Shown here: in pieces, positions 36,122 through 46,420 of the stretch
Position numbering within the stretch: the first letter of the stretch is position 1
Layout: every line of letters begins with the position of its first letter
Origin: Accumulibacter sp.
GTDB taxonomy: Bacteria > Pseudomonadota > Gammaproteobacteria > Burkholderiales > Rhodocyclaceae
Direction of reading: 5' to 3'
DNA: 64,000 nt
NCBI RefSeq assembly: GCF_029255285.1
Contig: NZ_JAPUVI010000108.1
Location: forward strand, 36,317 to 100,316
The notes under the pieces: model-generated
The model's input: the letters and a program-made list of their open reading frames with translations, nothing else
What the model was told of the DNA's origin: nothing
The model's database searches: none
Position numbers and translations under genes: made by a program

Positions 36122-37000
36122 ATGAAGCTCCGGGTTGCCACCTACAACATTCACAAAGGCGTCACCGGCATTCGCGGGCGGCCACGCATCCACGACGTTC
36201 GCCTGGCGCTCGATGCGATCGACGCCGACATCGTCTTTCTGCAGGAAGTCCAGGACCGCAACGAGCGGCTCGCCCATCACCCTGGCTACCCCTTCGGCAC
36301 GCAGCTCGACTTTCTGGCCAGCGGCGCTTACGCCCATCGCGCCTATGGCATGAACGCGGTCTACCCGCACGGCCATCACGGCAACGCGATCCTTTCGCGG
36401 CACCGCATCACTGGTTCGACCAATCACGACATCTCGGACCATGCGCTCGAAAAGCGTGGCCTGCTGCACGCGGTGACGCATCTCGGGCGCGGCCGCGGTA
36501 GAGAGGTGCACCTGATCTGTGTGCATCTTGGGCTGATCAAGCGCAGCCGTGTCCGTCAGGCGACCTTCCTCGCCGAATTCGTCCAGCGCGAGGTGCCGGC
36601 CAGCGCACCGCTGATCATTGCCGGCGATTTCAACGATTGGCAGCAGCGCGTCGATGGCCTGTTGCGCGACCGGCTCGGCGTCGAGGAAGTTGCCGTCGCC
36701 GCCAGTTCGGCACCTGCCGAAGGCGGTCTGCTCGATCGCCTGCTGTCCTGGCGGCCGGCCGGTAATGGACAATCCGGTGTCTCGCGTACCTTCCCGAGCT
36801 TCGCTCCTTGGTTGACGCTTGACCGCATCTATGTGCGTGGATTTACGGTGCTCGATATGCAGGTGCCGCAGGGTCTGGCCTGGGCGCGCTGCTCCGACCA
36901 CGCGCCGCTGATCGCCGAACTGGAACTGGGCGCCGCGCCGCGCCGCGCGCGAAGCAAGCTCCGGGCAACGACTACAGACGGCACGCCACCCACCGCCTGA
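36122..37000 (+). CDS. Endonuclease/exonuclease/phosphatase (EEP) family protein
   Basis: The 292-aa predicted metal-dependent phosphodiesterase has family motifs VATYNIHKGV near residue 5, IVFLQEVQD near residue 38, IIAGDFNDW near residue 165 and the terminal CSDHAPLIAEL. Substrates in the family range from DNA to phospholipids and none can be assigned. The ATG at 36122 is 34 bp after the lipoprotein gene, suggesting a three-gene operon. The last 25 residues are basic and low complexity. Confidence 0.88.
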   Translation: MKLRVATYNIHKGVTGIRGRPRIHDVRLALDAIDADIVFLQEVQDRNERLAHHPGYPFGTQLDFLASGAYAHRAYGMNAVYPHGHHGNAILSRHRITGSTNHDISDHALEKRGLLHAVTHLGRGRGREVHLICVHLGLIKRSRVRQATFLAEFVQREVPASAPLIIAGDFNDWQQRVDGLLRDRLGVEEVAVAASSAPAEGGLLDRLLSWRPAGNGQSGVSRTFPSFAPWLTLDRIYVRGFTVLDMQVPQGLAWARCSDHAPLIAELELGAAPRRARSKLRATTTDGTPPTA

Positions 37001-37235
37001 TCGGCGGCTCGAGGCGGCGTCGCGCCCAGCCGCTACACCGCGTCCGCCTTTCGGTCAGTGCTCGCGGGCGATCGGCGGGTACGGTTGCGTCGTCGATCAT
37101 CGACCCGGTGGGCGGCCGGAAGCGCTTTATAATGATGGTCAGCGCCGCGTCGTAGCGGCGGCACTTCGGTCGGCGGACTTGCGGCCGTTTTTCTCTGACC
37201 CGGCACCCCAACGGCACCATCATTGAGTTTCCTTC

Positions 37236-38129
37236 TTGACCCCTGATCCGCTTGCGCGTGCACGCGCCATCGGCTTCGTCTGCATCGTCGCCTCGGCAGC
37301 AGGTTTTGGTGCCATGCCGATCTTTGCCAAACTGGCCTACGCCGAAGGGGTCGACCTGCCCAGCATGCTGTTCCTGCGCTTCGCTCTGGCCGGCGGGACG
37401 ATGGCCGTGGTCATGCAATGGCGCGCCATGCCGTGGCCGCGCGGCGGCAACCTGCTTGCCCTGGTGGCGATGGGCGGGGTGGGCTATCTCGGACAGTCGT
37501 TCTGCTATTTCGCGTCGCTGCAGCACGCGACCGCGGGTTTGACGGCGCTGCTGCTCTATCTGTATCCGGCGATCGTCACCGTGCTCTCTGCCGCCCTGGC
37601 GCGCCGGCGGCTGTCAGCGCTGCGCCTGTTGGCCGTCGCGGCCGCGTTGCTGGGCACCGGGCTGGCCGTCGGCGGCAGTCTCGAGGGCAGCGCACTCGGC
37701 ATTCTGTTCGGCGTTTGTGCGGCGCTGATCTACTCGATCTACATTCTGGTCGGCGAGCGCGTCACGCCGATTGCCGGGGCGATACCGTCGGCGACGGTGA
37801 TCATGCTCTCGGCGGCGCTCTCCTACGGCTTGATCGTTCTCTGGCGGGGGCCGGCTTTCCCGGGGTCGCCGGCGGCCTGGGCGGCGGTCGGCGGCATCGC
37901 GCTGTTTTCGACCGTGGTTGCCATGATCACCTTCTTTGCCGGTATGGCGCGCCTCGGCGCGGCTGACGCAGCGACCCTGTCGACCCTCGAACCGGTGGTG
38001 ACCGTCGTGCTGGCGGCGGTTTTTCTCACCGAGGCGGTCGGTGGCTGGCAGATCGCCGGCGGCGTGATCATTCTCGCTGCCGTGATCGTGCTGGCGCGCT
38101 CCGGCGAGGTCAGGAAGCCGGACGGCTGA
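37236..38129 (+). CDS. EamA-family drug/metabolite transporter
   Basis: A second DMT-superfamily exporter, 297 aa with ten predicted membrane helices in two EamA repeats. Examples are AGFGAMPIFAKLAYAEGVD in the first and LSTLEPVVTVVLAAVFLTEA in the second. It starts with TTG at 37236; the ribosome-binding site is weak. Its last 20 bp overlap the end of the convergent alpha/beta hydrolase gene. Substrate unknown. It is not closely similar to the EamA protein at 12.9 kb. Confidence 0.85.
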   Translation: MTPDPLARARAIGFVCIVASAAGFGAMPIFAKLAYAEGVDLPSMLFLRFALAGGTMAVVMQWRAMPWPRGGNLLALVAMGGVGYLGQSFCYFASLQHATAGLTALLLYLYPAIVTVLSAALARRRLSALRLLAVAAALLGTGLAVGGSLEGSALGILFGVCAALIYSIYILVGERVTPIAGAIPSATVIMLSAALSYGLIVLWRGPAFPGSPAAWAAVGGIALFSTVVAMITFFAGMARLGAADAATLSTLEPVVTVVLAAVFLTEAVGGWQIAGGVIILAAVIVLARSGEVRKPDG

Positions 38130-38940
38130 GTCCAGCCACGCTCGCCAGCGCAAACTTCAAGAGTTCCTCGACCACCGCCTGCGGCTGCTCGTTCATCATC
38201 GCATGGCCGCAGTCGTCGATGTCGACCCGCTGTACCTGACGCAGCGCCGACTGCAGCGGCGGCAGATTGCGGCGCGGCGTCATCCGATCGCGGCGAGCGA
38301 CCAGCAACAGCGTCGGGCAGGCCACCGCGGCCGCGGCGGCCAGGCCGTTCTGGTAGTGCTGGCAATTGGCCAGATCGATCGCCAGCACGCCGGGCGGGCT
38401 GCGGCGCATGATGGCCAGCGTCAGTCCCGGACCCCAGATGCCGTGCCCGCCGCCGCCGGTGAGCTGGAAGCGCGGTGTCAGCGAGTATTCCGTCATCAGC
38501 CGCAGGACGCTGTCCGGATCGTTGCTGGCCCGGCCGAGCAGGGTATCGGCCACCGGCATCGGCACCGACGAGCCGAGCAGCGCCAGCCCGCCGACGCGTT
38601 GTGGGTGGCGCGCCGCGCACTCCAGAGTGACCAGCGAACCCATCGAGTGGCCGACCAGCAGAGCCTGCTCGACGCCGAGCGCGTCGAGCAGCGACGGCAG
38701 CCAGTCGGCGATCGCCTCGATGCTGCGCAAGGCCGGTCCGCCCGAGAGGCCGTGGCCGGGCAGGTCGGGTACCAGAGCGGCGGCGCCCGTGGCGCGCAAA
38801 CTGCCGGCGACCGTCAGCCAGGCGTCGCCGTCATTGGCGGCGCCGTGTACCAGAACGAACGGCAGACGCGAGGTGGAGGGAGCGAAGCTCCGGCCGCCGC
38901 AGGCGATGTGGCAGCGCTGCCCGGCCACCGTCAATTCCAT
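38110..38940 (-). CDS. Alpha/beta hydrolase
   Basis: The 276-aa serine hydrolase has FVLVHGAANDGDAWL as oxyanion region and GHSMGSLVTLE as nucleophile elbow. Aspartate is in VARRDRMTPRRN and histidine in DDCGHAMMNEQPQ. It resembles esterases and dehalogenase-like hydrolases but no substrate can be predicted. The start MELTVAGQ at 38940 is preferred; an ATG at 38976 is also open and would shorten the gap to the upstream gene. Confidence 0.88.
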   Translation of the reverse strand: MELTVAGQRCHIACGGRSFAPSTSRLPFVLVHGAANDGDAWLTVAGSLRATGAAALVPDLPGHGLSGGPALRSIEAIADWLPSLLDALGVEQALLVGHSMGSLVTLECAARHPQRVGGLALLGSSVPMPVADTLLGRASNDPDSVLRLMTEYSLTPRFQLTGGGGHGIWGPGLTLAIMRRSPPGVLAIDLANCQHYQNGLAAAAAVACPTLLLVARRDRMTPRRNLPPLQSALRQVQRVDIDDCGHAMMNEQPQAVVEELLKFALASVAGLSRPAS

Positions 38941-38976
38941 GGCTTGCCTTGGTTTGTCGCCATGCGTTGCCGACAA

Positions 38977-39186
38977 TCAGGCCAGGACATCGGGTGCGAG
39001 CAAGTGCTCGAGGTGGGCGATACGATCCTTGAGCAACAGTTTGCGCTTCTTGAGCCGGCGAATCAGAAGGTCGTCGGGCGGTGGGTTGATGAGCAGGTGA
39101 TCGATCACCTGATCGAGGTCGCGGTGCTCGATGTGCAACTCGTAAAGGGTGGCACGGGTGTCGGCGATCTGTTCTTCGGTGAGCAT
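38977..39186 (-). CDS. YdcH-family (DUF465) small protein
   Basis: A 69-aa helical protein with ELHIEHRDLDQVIDHLL and LLIRRLKKRKLLLKDRIAHL, the two-helix pattern of DUF465/YdcH. The function is unknown in all bacteria. Same strand as the hydrolase downstream. Confidence 0.85.
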   Translation of the reverse strand: MLTEEQIADTRATLYELHIEHRDLDQVIDHLLINPPPDDLLIRRLKKRKLLLKDRIAHLEHLLAPDVLA

Positions 39187-39216
39187 GATTGGCGATATCC
39201 ACAGGTTGTGATCCGG

Positions 39217-39552
39217 CTAGCCGAGCAGGGATTGCAATCCCCACAGAGCCAGCATGCCCAGTACAACGGTCAACAGGGTGCTGCGCGACCGCCAGGCAAC
39301 CCAGGCCGCCAGCGTGGCGGCGGCGAGGCGTGGCAGTTCGGGTTCTATGGTAGGCGTGCCACCGACAAAAAACAACGGCGGCGCGATGATGGCCGCCATC
39401 ACGGCCGTTGGCACAAAACGCAAGGAGCGTTTGAGCCAGCCCGGCAGTTCGAGACGGGCGAGCAGGGCGATGGGAACGAAGCGGATCAGGAAAGTGGCGA
39501 CGCCGATGCCGACGATCATCGACCAGACGAAAAGCGCGTCGTCGCCGCTCAC
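39217..39552 (-). CDS. azlD: AzlD-family branched-chain amino acid export subunit
   Basis: The 111-aa membrane protein has about four hydrophobic segments (VWSMIVGIGVATFLIRFVPI, then FVPTAVMAAIIAPPLFFVGG). It is the small partner of AzlC in exporters of branched-chain amino acids. It begins with GTG overlapping the azlC stop (GTGA), so the stoichiometric pair is translationally coupled. Confidence 0.85.
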   Translation of the reverse strand: MSGDDALFVWSMIVGIGVATFLIRFVPIALLARLELPGWLKRSLRFVPTAVMAAIIAPPLFFVGGTPTIEPELPRLAAATLAAWVAWRSRSTLLTVVLGMLALWGLQSLLG

Positions 39553-40247
39553 GGCCGGCTCGGCGGTTTTTCGGCGAGCAGACCGACGGCGACGCCGATC
39601 AGCGCGGCGGCGATCATGTTCAGCTTCAACGGCAGGACCAGAAGCACCGATGCGGCGCCGCCGGCGAGCGCTGCCAGCACCGTTGCGCGGTCGGTGAGCA
39701 GCGGCACGAGCATCGCGATGAAGGTCAGCGGCACAATGAAGTCGAGCGACCAGTTTGCCGGAACGAGGCTGCCGAGCAGGATCCCGACCATCGACGCGCT
39801 CTGCCAGCAAAGCCAGGTGGCGGTACCGAGTCCGAAATAGAAACAATGCAGGAACTTGCGCGGCGCGTCTCGTGCGCTGCGCACGATGGTCAGTGCGTAG
39901 GCCTGATCGGTCAGCAGATAGGCGATCAGCGCCTGCCGGCGGCGATCGAGGGCGCCGAAATGCTGCGCCAGCGAGGCGCCGTACATCAGGAAGCGCAGGT
40001 TGATGATGGTCGCCGTCGCCAGGATGACGAGCAGCGGCGCGCCGCTGGCGAAAAGCTGGGTCGCCGCAATCTGCGCCGAGCCGGCGAAAATCATCCAGCT
40101 CATCGCCAGTGCCTGTGCCGGCGTCATTCCCGCGCCGCTCGCGGCGGCACCGCAAACCATGCCGAACGGGATGATGCTCATGCTCATCGGAGCAAAGGCC
40201 CGCAGGCCGGCAATAAACTCGGCGCGCGCGCTCGGGACTTGCGGCAT
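39549..40247 (-). CDS. azlC: AzlC-family branched-chain amino acid permease
   Basis: The 232-aa membrane protein matches the AzlC family: AFAPMSMSIIPFGMVCGAAA, SWMIFAGSAQIAATQLFASG and NLRFLMYGASLAQHFG are typical. Characterised homologues (E. coli YgaZ, Bacillus AzlC) export valine, isoleucine, leucine or their analogues. The ATG at 40245-40247 gives the family-typical N-terminus; the open frame to 40742 runs through other genes. Confidence 0.9.
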   Translation of the reverse strand: MPQVPSARAEFIAGLRAFAPMSMSIIPFGMVCGAAASGAGMTPAQALAMSWMIFAGSAQIAATQLFASGAPLLVILATATIINLRFLMYGASLAQHFGALDRRRQALIAYLLTDQAYALTIVRSARDAPRKFLHCFYFGLGTATWLCWQSASMVGILLGSLVPANWSLDFIVPLTFIAMLVPLLTDRATVLAALAGGAASVLLVLPLKLNMIAAALIGVAVGLLAEKPPSRP

Positions 40248-40328
40248 GGGGCGCTTTTGCGAATAGAATAGAGGGTGCAATTGTAGCCTTGAGACAGCTA
40301 ACCTTGAGACAGCGCCGGGAGGAGGCAG

Positions 40329-40649
40329 ATGGTTTATCACATTATCGTTTCGTTTGGGCGGGAGAGGCAGTACGAGTTCAAGTTCTCGCACACGGAACTT
40401 GCTGCAGGTTCTCCCGAAGAAGCGCGCCGCTGGTTTGACAAGGAGTTTGCCGATCTCGAATGCGAACCGAGCAATCCGATGGGCAAGGTGTTGATCATCG
40501 ACAAGATTCTCAATGTCGCCCGCTACGGTGGTGAGCAGCGCTTCATCGACGGCAAGGACTGGGCGATGCGCTTCGCCCGCTACACCGCGCTGGCACTCGG
40601 ACGCGACACGGTGCGTATCGACGTGGCGGCCTTCAATATCGGCTATTAG
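40329..40649 (+). CDS. Conserved hypothetical protein, 106 aa
   Basis: Soluble, mixed-charge protein with GGGAGGAG just upstream of the ATG. Segments such as VSFGRERQYEFKFSHTELA and GKVLIIDKILNVARYGG suggest an alpha/beta fold, but I recognise no family. It precedes greB by about 110 bp on the same strand and is divergent from azlCD. A real gene by codon usage and ribosome-binding site, function unknown. Confidence 0.7.
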   Translation: MVYHIIVSFGRERQYEFKFSHTELAAGSPEEARRWFDKEFADLECEPSNPMGKVLIIDKILNVARYGGEQRFIDGKDWAMRFARYTALALGRDTVRIDVAAFNIGY

Positions 40650-40761
40650 GCGGACAGCCGGGCGCAGTGCGGCGTGGGCTGACGGGTCCGCGCCGTTTCT
40701 TTTTTGGACAGAGCGCGGCGCCGGTCGACCGCCGGCCGCCAACTATCCCGATCGACAGGCG

Positions 40762-41328
40762 ATGAACGAGGCATTGACCAGCGAACCGACAGGCGAGGAC
40801 GATGCGGACGACGATCTCGATCCGGCCGTCCGGCTGCCGCCGGGGACACGCAACTACATCACGCCGGGTGGCCACGCGCGCATCAAGTCCGAGCTGGATC
40901 ATCTGTTGCGCGTCGAACGGCCGCAGGTCGTCGGCGTCGTCCAGTGGGCGGCGTCGAACGGCGACCGCTCCGAAAACGCCGACTATCTCTATGGCAAGCG
41001 ACGGCTGCGCGAAATCGATCGGCGCATCCGCTTTCTCACCAAACGACTCGATCTGGCGGAAATCGTCGATCCGGCGCGACGCGAGGGTACCGAGCAGGCT
41101 TTCTTCGGCGCGACGGTGACCATCGGCGACGAGCAGGGGCGAGAAAGCACCTACCAGATCGTCGGTGTAGACGAAACCGACCTGGCGCGCGGACGCATCA
41201 GCTGGGTGTCGCCGCTGGCGCGCGCGCTGCTCAAGTCGCGGGCCGGCGACAGCGTGCGTTTCCAGAGTCCGGCCGGCTGGCGGCAGGTCGAAGTGCTGGC
41301 CGTCGAATACCGCTGCCTCGACCCGTGA
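40762..41328 (+). CDS. greB: Transcription elongation factor GreB
   Basis: Stimulates cleavage of backtracked RNA by RNA polymerase. The 188-aa protein has an N-terminal acidic extension (GEDDADDDLDPAVRLPPG). The coiled-coil domain follows with the DRSENADYLYGKRRLREIDR tip region, whose acidic residues are essential, then a C-terminal FKBP-like domain with DETDLARGRISWVSPLARAL. The GDRSENADY..GKRRLREID pattern fits GreB rather than GreA. The ATG at 40762 is used. Confidence 0.92.
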   Translation: MNEALTSEPTGEDDADDDLDPAVRLPPGTRNYITPGGHARIKSELDHLLRVERPQVVGVVQWAASNGDRSENADYLYGKRRLREIDRRIRFLTKRLDLAEIVDPARREGTEQAFFGATVTIGDEQGRESTYQIVGVDETDLARGRISWVSPLARALLKSRAGDSVRFQSPAGWRQVEVLAVEYRCLDP

Positions 41329-41482
41329 GCCTGGTCGTCCCGGCGCCTCGGGACGACGGCGGAGAGGGCTTGAAATGGCCGCGAAAGACCCCATCTGAGG
41401 CGCCATTGTCGGCAGCGCGCCGCGTTGGCGGATTTTGCGCTGCCGCCGCCGCTTCTCATCAACGCTTTGCATGGAGTTCTCA

Positions 41483-43402
41483 ATGGGCGCCCAAAAGGAA
41501 ACACTCGGTTTTCAGGCAGAAGTCAAGCAACTGCTCAACCTGATGATCCACTCGCTGTACAGCAACAAGGAAATCTTCCTCCGCGAACTGATCTCCAACG
41601 CCTCCGACGCCTGTGACCGGCTGCGCTTCGAGGCGCTGAACAACGCCGCGCTGTACGGCGACGACGGCGAACTGCAGATCCGGGTCGCTTTCGACAAGGA
41701 AGCGAGAACGCTGACCGTCAGCGACAACGGCATCGGCCTGTCGCGCGACGAAGCGATCGAGCACCTCGGAACGATCGCCAAGTCGGGAACCCGCGAGTTC
41801 TTCTCAGCGCTGACCGGCGATCAGGCCAAGGACGCGCACCTGATCGGCCAGTTCGGCGTCGGTTTCTATTCGTCGTACATCGTCGCGGACAAGGTGACTG
41901 TCGTCTCGCGGCGCGCCGGCCTCGAAAACAACCAGGCGATCCGCTGGGAGTCGGCGGGCGAGGGCGATTTCACGATCGAGATGATCGAGCGCCCGCAGCG
42001 CGGCACCGAGGTCACGCTGCACTTGCGCGAAGGTGAAGACGAATTCCTGTCGAGCTGGAAGCTGCGCCAGACGATCCGCAAGTACTCCGACCACATCACG
42101 CTGCCGATCGTGATGAAGAAGGAGGAATGGAACGAGGAGAAGAAGGAGCAGGTCGTCACCGACCAGGACGAGACCGTGAACCAGGCTTCGGCGCTGTGGA
42201 CCCGTCCCAAGTCGGAAATCAGCGACGAACAGTACACCGAGTTCTACAAGCATATCGCGCACGACTTCACCGACCCGCTGGCGCACGTCCATGCCCGTGT
42301 CGAAGGCAAGCAGGAATACACGCAACTGCTCTACATCCCGTCGAAAGCGCCGTTCGACCTCTTCGACCGCACCTCGCGCCACGGTATCAAGCTCTATGTG
42401 CGCCGCGTCTTCATCATGGACGATGCCGAGCAACTGATGCCGCTCTACCTGCGCTTCGTGCGCGGTGTCGTCGATTCGAACGACCTGCCGCTCAATGTCT
42501 CGCGCGAGATCCTGCAGCAGTCGCGCGATATCGAGGCGATTCGCGGCGGTTGCGTCAAAAAGGTTCTCGGCATGCTCGAAGGACTGGCCGACAGCGACGA
42601 CGCGGCCGACAAGGAGAAGTACGCGACTTTCTGGAAGGAATTCGGCCGTGTCCTCAAGGAAGGTGTCGGCGAAGACTTCGCCAACAAGGAGCGGATCGCC
42701 AAACTGCTGCGTTTCGCCTCGACGCACGCCGATACGGCCGAGGAAAACGTCGCCCTGGCCGACTACGTGGCACGCATGAAGGAGGGACAGGAAAAGATCT
42801 ACTACGTTACCGCCGAGACCTTCACCGCCGCCAAGAACAGCCCGCACCTGGAAATCTTCCGCAAGAAGGGAATCGAGGTCCTGCTGCTCTCCGACCGCGT
42901 CGACGAATGGGTCTCCGGCCACCTCACCGAGTTCGACGGCAAGCCTCTGCAGTCGGTGGCCAAGGGCGGGCTCGATCTCGGCAAGCTGGAGGATGCGGCC
43001 GAGAAGGAAGAGGCGGAGAAAGCCGCCGACGAGTACAAGGATCTGCTCGACAAGGTGAAAAAGACGCTGGGCGACAAGGTCAAGGACGTTCGCGTGACGC
43101 ATCGCCTGACCGACTCGCCGTCGTGCATCGTCGCCGACGAGTACGACATCGGCGGCAACCTGCAGCGCATCCTCAAGGCGGCCGGGCAGCAGGCGCCGGC
43201 GAGCAAGCCGATCCTCGAGATCAACCCGCGGCACCCGGCGGTGCAGCGCCTCAAGTACGAAGAGGCGCGCTTCGACGACTGGGCCAATCTGCTGCTCGAG
43301 CAGGCGACGCTGGCCGAAGGCGGATCGCTCGACGATCCGGCGGGTTTCGTCAAGCGCATCAACGACCTCATGCTGGCGCTCTCGCTGGGTAGCGGCCGCT
43401 GA
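41483..43402 (+). CDS. htpG: Chaperone protein HtpG (Hsp90)
   Basis: The 639-aa cytosolic ATP-dependent chaperone has GHKL ATP-binding motifs [39 protein letters not shown] and [17 protein letters not shown] in the first 140 residues. Middle-domain [13 protein letters not shown] and the C-terminal dimerisation domain follow. The ATG at 41483 has GGAG 6 nt upstream and the expected [16 protein letters not shown] start; an ATG at 41471 is less likely. Confidence 0.97.
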   Translation: MGAQKETLGFQAEVKQLLNLMIHSLYSNKEIFLRELISNASDACDRLRFEALNNAALYGDDGELQIRVAFDKEARTLTVSDNGIGLSRDEAIEHLGTIAKSGTREFFSALTGDQAKDAHLIGQFGVGFYSSYIVADKVTVVSRRAGLENNQAIRWESAGEGDFTIEMIERPQRGTEVTLHLREGEDEFLSSWKLRQTIRKYSDHITLPIVMKKEEWNEEKKEQVVTDQDETVNQASALWTRPKSEISDEQYTEFYKHIAHDFTDPLAHVHARVEGKQEYTQLLYIPSKAPFDLFDRTSRHGIKLYVRRVFIMDDAEQLMPLYLRFVRGVVDSNDLPLNVSREILQQSRDIEAIRGGCVKKVLGMLEGLADSDDAADKEKYATFWKEFGRVLKEGVGEDFANKERIAKLLRFASTHADTAEENVALADYVARMKEGQEKIYYVTAETFTAAKNSPHLEIFRKKGIEVLLLSDRVDEWVSGHLTEFDGKPLQSVAKGGLDLGKLEDAAEKEEAEKAADEYKDLLDKVKKTLGDKVKDVRVTHRLTDSPSCIVADEYDIGGNLQRILKAAGQQAPASKPILEINPRHPAVQRLKYEEARFDDWANLLLEQATLAEGGSLDDPAGFVKRINDLMLALSLGSGR

Positions 43403-43905
43403 TGGACGACGGCGGGCGAGAGCGACTTCTCGGCCTGCCGCCGATTCTCGACGCCGGAATCACGACGCTGATTCTCGGAAGTTTTCCCTCGCCGGCCTCG
43501 CTCGCCGCCGGGCACTACTACGCGCACCGCCAGAACCAGTTCTGGCGGCTGCTCGGCGCCTTGCTCGGCGAACCGCTGCCGGAAATCGAATTTGCCGAAA
43601 AACGGCGACGCCTGTTGCATCACCGGATCGGCGTCTGGGACGTCTATCGCTGTTGTCATCGACGCGGCGCGCTCGACTCGGCGATCGAGTCGGCCGAACC
43701 GAACGATTTCTCGCGGCTGCCGGGCGAGGCGCCGCAACTCGTCAGCGTCTGCTTCAACGGTCAGACGGCCGGCAAGTTCGCCGCCGATTTCGCGTCGCTC
43801 GGCTACCGGACGCAGGTGCTGCCGTCGAGCAGCCCGGCCTACACCCTGGCCTTCGAGCGCAAGCTGGCGCTCTGGCGCGCCGCCGGGCTGTCGCGCGTCG
43901 ACTGA
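43402..43905 (+). CDS. DNA-deoxyinosine glycosylase (uracil-DNA glycosylase superfamily)
   Basis: The 167-aa predicted base-excision repair enzyme removing hypoxanthine has the UDG-superfamily family 6 pattern: LILGSFPSPASLAAGHYYAH, NQFWRLLGALL, GVWDVYRCCHRRGALDSAI and the C-terminal VLPSSSPAYT. The ATG overlaps the htpG stop by one base (TGATG), so it is translated with the chaperone. Confidence 0.88.
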   Translation: MDDGGRERLLGLPPILDAGITTLILGSFPSPASLAAGHYYAHRQNQFWRLLGALLGEPLPEIEFAEKRRRLLHHRIGVWDVYRCCHRRGALDSAIESAEPNDFSRLPGEAPQLVSVCFNGQTAGKFAADFASLGYRTQVLPSSSPAYTLAFERKLALWRAAGLSRVD

Positions 43906-43929
43906 GTGGCGCGCCTGATCGGCCGGCGC

Positions 43930-44163
43930 GGTGGCGACCGATTCAGGTTGCCCGAAGGCGTAGCGGCGATGTGCTTGGCCGATTGCTTCTACCCCTCGGT
44001 GGCCTTGTTCGAGTAACTAATCGCGGCGGGCTGGCGGTACCGGCTGCGCTTGAAGGACAAGCTGGCGGTCGATGTCGGCCGGGTGGGCATCGACGCTACC
44101 GGCGCCCAGGCGGCAGGCGGCGGCGAGCGGTACGAGCCGCATTCCCGGCTGTTCATGGCCCCG
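43930..44163 (+). pseudogene. Remnant of an IS4-type transposase
   Basis: One frame reads MCLADCFYPSVALFE, then a TAA stop (44014-44016), then LIAAGWRYRLRLKDKLAVD and later GGERYEPHSRLF. This closely resembles the central part of IS4-family DDE transposases (DRFYPSxALFxW...GWxYRLRLKGNLxVD...ERYxPxxRLF). Both ends of the gene are missing, an in-frame stop interrupts it, and similarity fades after about 44163. No terminal inverted repeats were identified. Assigned from remembered family pattern, so moderate confidence. Confidence 0.5.
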
Positions 44164-44316
44164 GCTATCTCTGAAGCGTTTGCAAAGCCCAACGCCGCCC
44201 GGTTCGCACGCGGCATTCGTCTGCGTCTTGAGATGTGCGGCCAGCGCGCTACCTCTACCCAGCTTCCTGGTCGGAAGCGAGACGTGACAGGTGGCGAGGA
44301 CCGACCGCCGCCGACA

Positions 44317-44346
44317 TTGAGCCGCGTCAGCGATGTCCGGTATAGT
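44317..44346 (+). promoter_or_regulatory. Sigma70-type promoter of the GspE-like gene
   Basis: TTGAGC (44317-44322), an 18-bp spacer and TATAGT (44341-44346) lie 29 bp before the ATG. The spacing and hexamers fit a housekeeping promoter, and it is independent of the htpG operon upstream. Confidence 0.5.
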
Positions 44347-44375
44347 GCCCTATTCGTCGTCCTGAAAGCCCGCCG

Positions 44376-46169
<1,794 letters not shown>

Positions 46170-46211
46170 GCGCCGCCGCGGCTTTGCCGTCCCGCACTCG
46201 GTCTGTGGAGA

Positions 46212-46228
46212 ATGTCGGAAAATTTTAC
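46212..46228 (+). promoter_or_regulatory. Element shared by both PEP-CTERM genes (copy 1)
   Basis: TGTCGGAAAATTTTACA, 193 bp before the start of the PEP-CTERM protein gene. It matches at 16 of 17 positions the element at 60591-60607 upstream of the other PEP-CTERM gene. A likely activator-binding site for coordinated expression. Confidence 0.6.
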
Positions 46229-46420
46229 AACGACCCTTCTCTGGCCATGGCATGTAACTTTTAACTAACTGGTTTAATGTGAAAAAAAGTTTTCGGTATG
46301 GTTCATGCTTGCGCTTGTTTACGGTCGCCTCGGTGGCCAGCCAGGAGTTGTCGGCCGCTCTTTTTTCGCCTTTACGGGTTGGGCGGTCAAGCGAATCGTC
46401 TGAAATCTAGGGAGCTTGTC

